A stretch of 64,000 nt of DNA from Termitomyces sp. T153 (Eukaryota; Basidiomycota; Agaricomycetes; Agaricales; Lyophyllaceae), in NCBI GenBank assembly GCA_018296165.2, contig JACKQL020000002.1, positions 496,001 to 560,000 on the forward strand, read 5' to 3'. The notes under the pieces were generated by a model. The model was not told where the DNA came from, did not search any database, and saw only the letters and a list, made by a program, of their open reading frames with translations. This document shows, piece after piece, positions 58,292 through 64,000 of this stretch (position 1 is its first letter; the number at the start of each line of letters is the position of its first letter). The position numbers were made by a program, and so were the translations under genes.

Positions 58292-58510
58292 AATCAGGGT
58301 CGACAGGGGTAGTTGGGTAATGAGGAGTCGGGCCTGGAACTGCAGGTCGTTATTGAGGGTGAGGGTGTTGTCATGGCACTGCGTGATTCTTGTTGTGGCG
58401 GGGCTCCCATCGAAGAGTTGGAGCTCGAGGGGTTTGTCAAGGTCGTTGCGTCGGAGGTCGAGTTGGTTGCTGACGAAGACACTGGAGGCGCCGCTGTCTA
58501 CGAGGGCGGG
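58270..58510 (-). pseudogene. Protease domain 2 (retropepsin-like)
   Basis: [11 protein letters not shown] at 58501 (catalytic Asp), [30 protein letters not shown], then [18 protein letters not shown]. It shares the frame of protease domain 1, from which it is separated by about 60 codons' worth of sequence with two TGA codons. The domain order and motifs are those of a second complete Ty3/gypsy protease. Confidence 0.75.
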
Positions 58511-58555
58511 AAGTACCTTGAGCGAGCTGCCAAGTCAGACATAGATGACGAACAA

Positions 58556-59212
58556 TCACGCAGACCTAGAGCGAAGTTGTGGCGGGGTCCGGGGTGGGTT
58601 GATCATGGTCTCGGAGCTCTCGGAGGGGGGTGAGACATGGAAGGGTACCAGTCCGGAGTCGGTGGGGTTGTCCCGGTCGAGGTGTAGGGTGAGACTGGGC
58701 CAATTGACGCAGGGATTGGTGGAGCGGAGCCATGAGAACCCTAAGACGACGGGGGCAGAGGGGTGTAATTTTGTGACGAGTAGTTGGAGTTCTTGCTGTT
58801 GTCCGTCGGCGAAGGTCAGGGTCGTTTCTAGGCAATGAGTGATGTCTCCTGCTGGGGTAGAGTCTCCGTCAAAGAGTTTGAGGGGGATCGGGGCGGGAAG
58901 ACGGCAGAGGGGTTGTGGGGCGAGCGCTGCCAGGGATTCATCAATAAAGTTATCGGTGGCGCCGCTGTCAACTAGTGTGGGGATGGGTTTGTTGGTGAAG
59001 GGAAGAGTGGTGCGGAGGAGGAGGTTTGTGGAGGATTGAGAGGGGAGGTGTGCTGGGGGGTTGTCCGGGGCGAGCATCATTGCGCGGAGGAGTGTGGCTG
59101 GGGCGGAGAAGACGTCGGGATGTGGTCCGCGGTCTAGTGCGTCTTCCAGACCTAAACCGCTGACTCGTTTTCCGTGAACTGGTAGTTGCAGTCTTCTCCG
59201 TCGATCGTCCAC
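58556..59212 (-). pseudogene. Protease domain 1 (retropepsin-like)
   Basis: PTLVDSGATDNFIDESLAAL (catalytic Asp in DSGA), PIPLKLFDGDSTPAG, DITHCLETTLTFADGQQQEL, APVVLGFSWLRSTNPCVNW. The aspartic protease of the element cuts Gag-Pol into mature proteins. It lies one frame away from the gag zinc knuckle, so a gag-pro frameshift, programmed or mutational, sits at about 59100-59220. Confidence 0.85.
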
Positions 59213-60444
59213 ATGGCGCGTCCCATCACCTGTCGTTTAGGGCAACTGCAAATAAAATGTCCCTGCTCACCACATAGGATGCATGCGCCCTCCTTCCGTC
59301 ATTTCTCCTGCGTTTCTTCCGGCACGTCGATCCACTGACTGTCCTGGATCCTGTTTGCGCATAGGGCCTCCTGATCGTTGGCGGGGTCCGGGATGTCATC
59401 GCGATTGTCGGGGTAGGTATCCAGGGGTACTGGGGTGTCGTGGAGGTCAGCGGCGTTGAGCTGGGCGGGTGGTCGCTGCCCCGGGGGCCAGTTAGTGTTG
59501 GGGACTCCTCGGCCCGGGGGGAAGCGGGGTGCGGGGTTAGCAGGGTTAGCGGGGATGGAGGATCGGATGCCATTGGTTGCTCCAGCCTGCCAGTTGGTGT
59601 TACCGGAGGTATTCCACAAGGTCCGGGGTGCTGTGTTTTCGCTGCAATCTTCCCAATAACGTTGGTCGACCTGGGTAACGAGTGCCTTGTACCCGTCGTA
59701 GGTGGTTTGTTTGGGCGCGAGGCGAAGGACGTCCTTGATCCATTGGGGCAGGGCACGACGGAGGGCGAACCGGAGGGCGTTGTAATTCCAGCCGGTCTCG
59801 TAGGCCTCTTGTTCAAATCATACGATGAAGGTCGTGAAGCGTTCGTTGTTGCGCATTCAGAGGTTGAAGAGATTTTCCTCTGCCTCTGCTACGGTGTCAA
59901 AGACGCCAAACTTACTCGAGAACTCTTGAGTGAAAGCGAGCCAATGGGAGAGTATGGGATTGTTTGGGTCGAACCGGAGTAGCGCGGTGTAGTGGTTGAA
60001 GGCGATGCCCTGTAAGTATGATGCGGCGAAGGCCACTCGTGAGCTCTCAAGCTGAAAAGTGATGGGCTTAGCTTGAAACATAGTTAAACACTGGGTCAGG
60101 AAGATTCGCCACTTCCGGGGGTTGCGGCCGGTGAAGGGTTCAGGCTTCTGGATGTCGAGCTTTCCTTCCCGGGCCAGTGCGTCGCGGGTATTGTCCTGCG
60201 AATTTTGAGTTCGAGGTGGGGGTCCGGCGTTGTAGTAGTAGTAGTAGTTATTTCCATTTCCGCGCTGGGGGGGAAAGCTGTCCATTGCCGGGCCCCATCC
60301 TTCCAGGGGTACGCCATTGGGTGGTCCCCCACCGGGGTTTTGACCTACACTACCCGGGGCGGGTCCTGGGGCCCATCGAGGGGGAGGGGGTCCTCCGGGA
60401 TTTGGGGGTCCGAAATAGTTGACGTCGTTGGGGGGGTTAGGCAT
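59210..60444 (-). pseudogene. Gag: capsid region and zinc knuckle (family A)
   Basis: Single frame broken by TGA at 59857-59859, 59818-59820 and 59299-59301. A Pro/Gly/Tyr-rich start precedes the capsid core LDIQKPEPFTGRNPRKWRIF, LTQCLTMFQAKPITFQLESS and FAASYLQGIAFNHYTALLRF, then FSSKFGVFDTVAEAEENLFN. A zinc knuckle C-x2-C-x4-H-x4-C (CILCGEQGHFICSC) lies near 59275-59230. Gag packages RNA into particles. The knuckle is intact. Confidence 0.85.
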
Positions 60445-60670
60445 CGGGGCGGGCGGGGGACGAGAGGGGTTGACGGAAAGAGGAGGTCGGGGCGCCCCGG
60501 GGCCCAGGGGCTGTTGCGGGGGAACTGGGGTGTTGGGACGGGGCGGAGGGGCATTGCTACGAGGGGCGCAGAGGTCGAAGTGGGGGGGTCGGTCTCGTTG
60601 GGGCCCGTTGCATGGGGGGTGTTCGTCGGCGGGGTTGCCCGGCTCGTCGATATAGGAGAGGGTCCGGTTG

Positions 60671-61666
60671 TCATCGTCGATGCGTAGGGGCGGTCATTGG
60701 GAGCGGATTTCGGGGACGGCGGGTTGGTCCCAGGTTAGGAAGGCGCTGGGCACCGAGCTGGCCCGGGGCTGGGCGGAGAGGGCCAGGGTGTGGGCGGTGG
60801 GTTGGTCGAACAACCCCCCCCGCGGGGTTGAGATTCCTCAAGATGCTGGAGGCCGCGTTGAGTTCTTCCTGCTGGCGGAGAACGGAAGATGGGGCTTCGT
60901 TTCGTGTCCTGACAGGTTCCTCGCGTTGCACGTGGAAGGAGCGGGCGGGATCCAGGGGATCTTCGAAGGGGCGGGGGTTCGGGCTAGTGTGGATTTCTTT
61001 GACCAAGGCGCGGAGCTTGTTCCGTAAGTTGTTGTTGAGGCCCAGGGTGCCTTGCATATTCTCCGGGAGGTTCCCTTGTAGGTAGCGTTCATGGAAGTCG
61101 AGGAGTCGATCCGCCCAGACCTCCGGGGTTGCGGAGGCGTCGGGGTAGCCTAGGTTGGTAAGGAGGGTGCAGGTACGCCTTGCAAATTCCGCAGGGGACA
61201 GGCGGAGGAAGCGGAGGACTTTGTCGCGTTGCTGGGCGTAGGCTTTGATCCTTTGCTGCCTAGGAGAAGGAGGGGTTTGAACGGCAAATGGTGGGCGGGG
61301 TGGGGAATAGTTATCCGTGGCTTCCAGAGGGACTGGGGCTGCAGTGGGGATTGGGTACGCATAGTAATGGGCGGGGGGAAGGTAGGCGGGGTTGGGGGGT
61401 GCTGCGGAGTATCCTCCGGGGGTGATACAGGGGTTGTTGCCATGGGCGTGGAATGCGGGAGGGCGGCGCCAGCCCGGGGGTATTCCCTGGCTGATGGAGG
61501 GGGCATAGAACACCTGGTTGGGGTCAGGGGTCCAGTGACGGGGCACGTATTGGTCCGTGAAGGGACCTGGGTAGAATGGGGCATAGGAATTTTCCAGTAT
61601 GGGCTGGCCGTAGGCATTGGTTGGGTAACCGACTGGGTTGTACGCAGGGTTAAACGCAGACATCAA
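60671..61666 (-). CDS. ORF1 upstream of gag, 331 residues, unknown
   Basis: Open from Met at 61666, 30 bases inside the 5' LTR edge, to 60671. It is in a different frame from gag. The first 140 residues are rich in Pro, Tyr and Asn. The middle part is folded-looking: RIKAYAQQRDKVLRFLRLSP, AEFARRTCTLLTNLGYPDAS, RLLDFHERYLQGNLPENMQG, LNNNLRNKLRALVKEIHTSP. The tail is basic and Pro-rich. No known domain is recognised. It could be a Gag N-terminal extension that has lost frame with gag, or a separate first protein. Confidence 0.6.
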   Translation of the reverse strand: MMSAFNPAYNPVGYPTNAYGQPILENSYAPFYPGPFTDQYVPRHWTPDPNQVFYAPSISQGIPPGWRRPPAFHAHGNNPCITPGGYSAAPPNPAYLPPAHYYAYPIPTAAPVPLEATDNYSPPRPPFAVQTPPSPRQQRIKAYAQQRDKVLRFLRLSPAEFARRTCTLLTNLGYPDASATPEVWADRLLDFHERYLQGNLPENMQGTLGLNNNLRNKLRALVKEIHTSPNPRPFEDPLDPARSFHVQREEPVRTRNEAPSSVLRQQEELNAASSILRNLNPAGGVVRPTHRPHPGPLRPAPGQLGAQRLPNLGPTRRPRNPLPMTAPTHRR

Positions 61667-61682
61667 GAACGGGGTAAGGGGG

Positions 61683-61695
61683 AGTCTTGATATTA
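61683..61695 (-). other. Primer-binding site, self-priming type
   Basis: The 13 bases directly inside the 5' LTR (TAATATCAAGACT on the RNA strand) are the exact reverse complement of 62260-62248 (AGTCTTGATATTA on that strand), about 32 bases after the TATA box. No tRNA 3' end is needed to explain the site. This is the arrangement known from Tf1/sushi chromoviruses. Confidence 0.75.
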
Positions 61696-62695
61696 TGTCA
61701 GGTTCCGCTGACGACGGGGGCTCAGTACACTGGCAAGTCCTTACTAGGCGGACGCGATGTCCTGCGCTTATAACCAGGCGTCCGGAGTTGGAGCGGAGGT
61801 GGGGAAAGCTTGCGAGGGGCCCCTAGGGAGAGCGGCCCGAGTAAGTCCTGAGTGATTCGGAGGGGTCTAAGACCGGAGGTACTGATCGTCGACCCAGGGC
61901 GGGTGTCAGGGCTAGTTAGTGGGCGCACAAGTAGATTGCGGGGTAGGCGGAGGCTTCTCGGTTGATGGGGGGTGGGGTCGGAGTTGGACAGGGGATTACC
62001 GGGGCTTGGTGGGTTCCGGGGCCAAGCGGGTAGCGAGGTCCGGAGTTGTTGTTAAGAATGTTCAGGTCGTGGCGCATGCGCAGAGTTTGTACTGACGTAG
62101 GGAGCAAGGGAACTTCAGAGGAACAAAGGAAATATGTACAGTCGAGATGAGACGGAGACAAGACGAGACTGAGAAAAGATAGATTCGAAACCTAGAAACA
62201 GAAATAGATACGAGACGAGAGACAAAACATAGGAAACCGGTAAAATGTAATATCAAGACTAAAGTTCGAGGAGTTATTCTATGACTTATATACCGACTAC
62301 TGGGTGCCTCCGAGGGCGGCGGATATGATGGCGGGGGTCGACGGAGCTGTGCTGAGTTGACGGGTGTTGGGTACAATCCGAGGTCGGGCCGCAGCTGTAT
62401 TCTGATGGGATCAGTTGGGGGTGCGGCCGCTCCGGGAACATTGTGACACTCCGGGACGGGTCGGGTAAACTAGGGTAGGGGGTCGGGGACGTATGACGTG
62501 GCCAGGGACGGTGGGGGAAGGTTTCAAGGGGGTGTTGATGGCTACGGAGAGGGAGTTGCCGTCAGGGTTTGCCGGAGAAGCGTCGGAGTTGTCCAGTGTG
62601 GGTGTCGAAAGTGTGGGCGGGGTCCCGGGGAGTTAGGCGGGAAATCGGGAGGGGTTGGGAGCAGTGTCTAGGGAGCTAGGGAGCGGGTCGTGACA
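61696..62695 (-). repeat. 5' LTR of the family A element
   Basis: 1000 bp, TGTCACGACCC to GGAACCTGACA in minus orientation. It contains the promoter and the RNA 5' end used for self-priming. Confidence 0.95.
62248..62292 (-). promoter_or_regulatory. LTR core promoter: TATA box and predicted RNA start
   Basis: TATATAAG at 62292-62285 and AGTCTTGATATTA starting at 62260 on the minus strand. The start is predicted from the spacing and from the match to the primer site. The same pair is conserved in the solo LTRs. Confidence 0.65.
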
Positions 62696-62700
62696 AAGCC

Positions 62701-62899
62701 CATCCCCCTTCCCTGCAACTCATCCTCTACTCCTCCAGACCTCCCCGGACCTGCTTGGATCAACTCCCACTAACTATCTTCACAAGTCCCCAGTGTTTGG
62801 AACACCTCTGAGTGCCCAGTTGTCAGTGCAGGGAATCATGTCCGCCTAGTAAGGACTCACCCAGTGTAGCTGAGCCCCTGTGGTCAGCGGAACCTGACA
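62701..62899 (+). repeat. Family A LTR in the right arm, second part
   Basis: Continues the copy split at 51866 and ends GCGGAACCTGACA, followed by GATAT, the duplicate of 50923-50927. Confidence 0.9.
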
Positions 62900-64000
62900 G
62901 ATATCCTCTCTGGTTTCTTGTTCTTTGTTCACTGATGTGATTGGTTTTGTGGCAGATCAGGTACACTTACAGTGTCTCTGGAAACCAGGTTGTGACAGAA
63001 CCTGGCCAAGAGCCTCATGGAGCAAAACTAATGATATAGTCTCTGAAATGGACTCCAAGAAAGGAGACCCAAAAGTGTGTATTAAAAGTGTAAATGAACC
63101 TGTTGTGGTGGGCTCCAGATGATGCAAAATGCAGAGGCTTGTCTTTGTTTGTCTTAGAGACTTGACCAAACAAGTGCAAATCAACAGGTTTGAGGGCTCA
63201 AAGTACACTTGATAGCACATTATTTGTATCATATAGTTGAGATTTGATTAGGATTGATTTAAGTATAAGTTCAAACAGTAGTCCAAACAAATAATTATGA
63301 GTTCAATAATCAATAAGACCTAATAATGAAGCCTAGTTCACATTGTAAGCCTAGGTAATTCACTCTCTGGGGCTCTGGGGATTCTGAGCCACATGCCAAA
63401 CACTGCTTGTCAGACTCAAAATCCCCCCTCCCTTTTATACCACCATCTCCATGCACGGACCACAATGCCCCATGCATGCTCCTGTTGTCATTCCGGCCCT
63501 TTGTTGCCCAACACCAACAATTTTTGTGGCTCTGCGTGCTTGGCAAAGGCTCAGCCCTCACTCCCCTCATCTGTTCACGGTTCCTTCCCCTCCCAGATTC
63601 CTTCCCTAGTCTCCAGTCCTTCTAGGTCCAGTTGAGGGTCAATTTCCATATGTTAATCGAGGGAGGGAGGCGGTTGTTGTGCTGACGTAACCAATCCGAG
63701 CTGGCACTGCCACCTGTTAGGCGAGCCTCAGCTGTCAGTACTGATCGATTTCGATCATTGACATGTCGAGGTCTCATTGACTTCATTCTTGTTAGCTCTT
63801 GCTGCTGGTTCTCGTCGTTGGGAGTTCATTGGTGTTCAGAATACAGTAAGTACTTCCCTTAGCCTACAGTTTTCAGCATTGTTTGGGTATATTAGGGCAA
63901 GTACTTTTTCTCTGTATTTTCGGTTTTCCTTCCTAGTAAAAGGTAGGAGCCGTCGTGACAATAAATCACATCGACGATTTCTCTCTAGGTGGGTATATCT
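62701..64000. repeat. Right arm of the large inverted repeat, outer part
   Basis: Mirror of 48101-49400. Outside the LTR it holds CpG-poor DNA (62900-63480) and then CpG-normal DNA (63480-64000). A plus-strand stretch MTSFLLALAAGSRRWEFIGV from 63777, followed by a GTAAGT donor at 63845, could be a first exon; its mirror is at 48324. The arm runs to the last base, so its outer end is unknown. Confidence 0.9.

Larger units (their letters stand above)
51867..62695 (-). mobile_element. Near-complete Ty3/gypsy chromovirus (family A), 10.8 kb, with target duplication
   Basis: LTRs 51867-52859 and 61696-62695 are about 98% identical. AAGCC flanks both sides (51862-51866 and 62696-62700). Minus-strand order: 5' LTR, primer site, ORF1, gag with capsid and zinc knuckle, two protease domains, reverse transcriptase, RNase H, integrase, chromodomain, then, on the plus strand, an accessory gene, and finally the polypurine tract and 3' LTR. 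All premature stops I read in gag-pol are TGA, and two RT Asp residues are Asn, all consistent with CpG decay. It is recent but already inactive. Confidence 0.95.

Overview
The window reads as nuclear DNA of a mushroom-forming basidiomycete (Agaricomycetes). Reasons: host genes have many introns of about 45-60 bp; a secreted ricin-B-type lectin, agaric-type F-box protein remnants and a type-B carboxylesterase are present; and the repeats are Ty3/gypsy chromoviruses, Tc1/mariner elements and a LINE tail of kinds common in mushroom genomes. The species cannot be named from sequence alone. Most of the window is a graveyard of nested transposable elements.

Base composition splits it. Two host islands (about 9.26-16.45 kb and 44.23-48.1 kb) have ordinary CpG content. 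Most other DNA is almost free of CG and rich in TG/CA, as expected from long C-to-T decay of methylated CpG. Young insertions stand out as CpG-rich patches: solo LTRs at 3.1-4.2, 22.1-23.2 and 34.0-35.2 kb and the near-complete 10.8-kb element at 51.9-62.7 kb.

Layout. 1-1.3 kb: decayed chromovirus. 1.3-6.5 kb: family B Ty3/gypsy copy (LTR, polypurine tract, plus-strand accessory gene, end of pol on minus), with a family A solo LTR inside. 6.5-9.26 kb: old unassigned repeat DNA. 9.26-15.5 kb: tandem duplication of a divergent F-box/lectin pair, then a NOPCHAP1-like gene. 16.8-32.8 kb: LINE tail, two Tc1/mariner copies, many family A LTR pieces, family C pieces. 32.8-41.9 kb: second family B copy with gag zinc knuckle, reverse transcriptase, RNase H and integrase, interrupted by a solo LTR. 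42.9-44.2 kb: 3' end of a possible CACTA/Plavaka-type DNA transposon. 44.3-46.2 kb: intact carboxylesterase. 48.1-64.0 kb: large inverted repeat whose right arm was split by the family A element, which carries a 5-bp target duplication.

The main candidate for something new is the accessory gene of these retroelements. In families A, B and C, a gene on the strand opposite to pol carries a six-cysteine cluster resembling the Zn2Cys6 binuclear cluster. An intron lies immediately before the first cysteine codon in all three. In family A a long coiled coil follows, and the gene lies between the polypurine tract and the end of pol, with a perfect 18-bp palindrome in front. The same family A element also appears to encode two tandem aspartic protease domains, and a 13-nt match between the predicted mRNA 5' end and the primer-binding site indicates self-priming.
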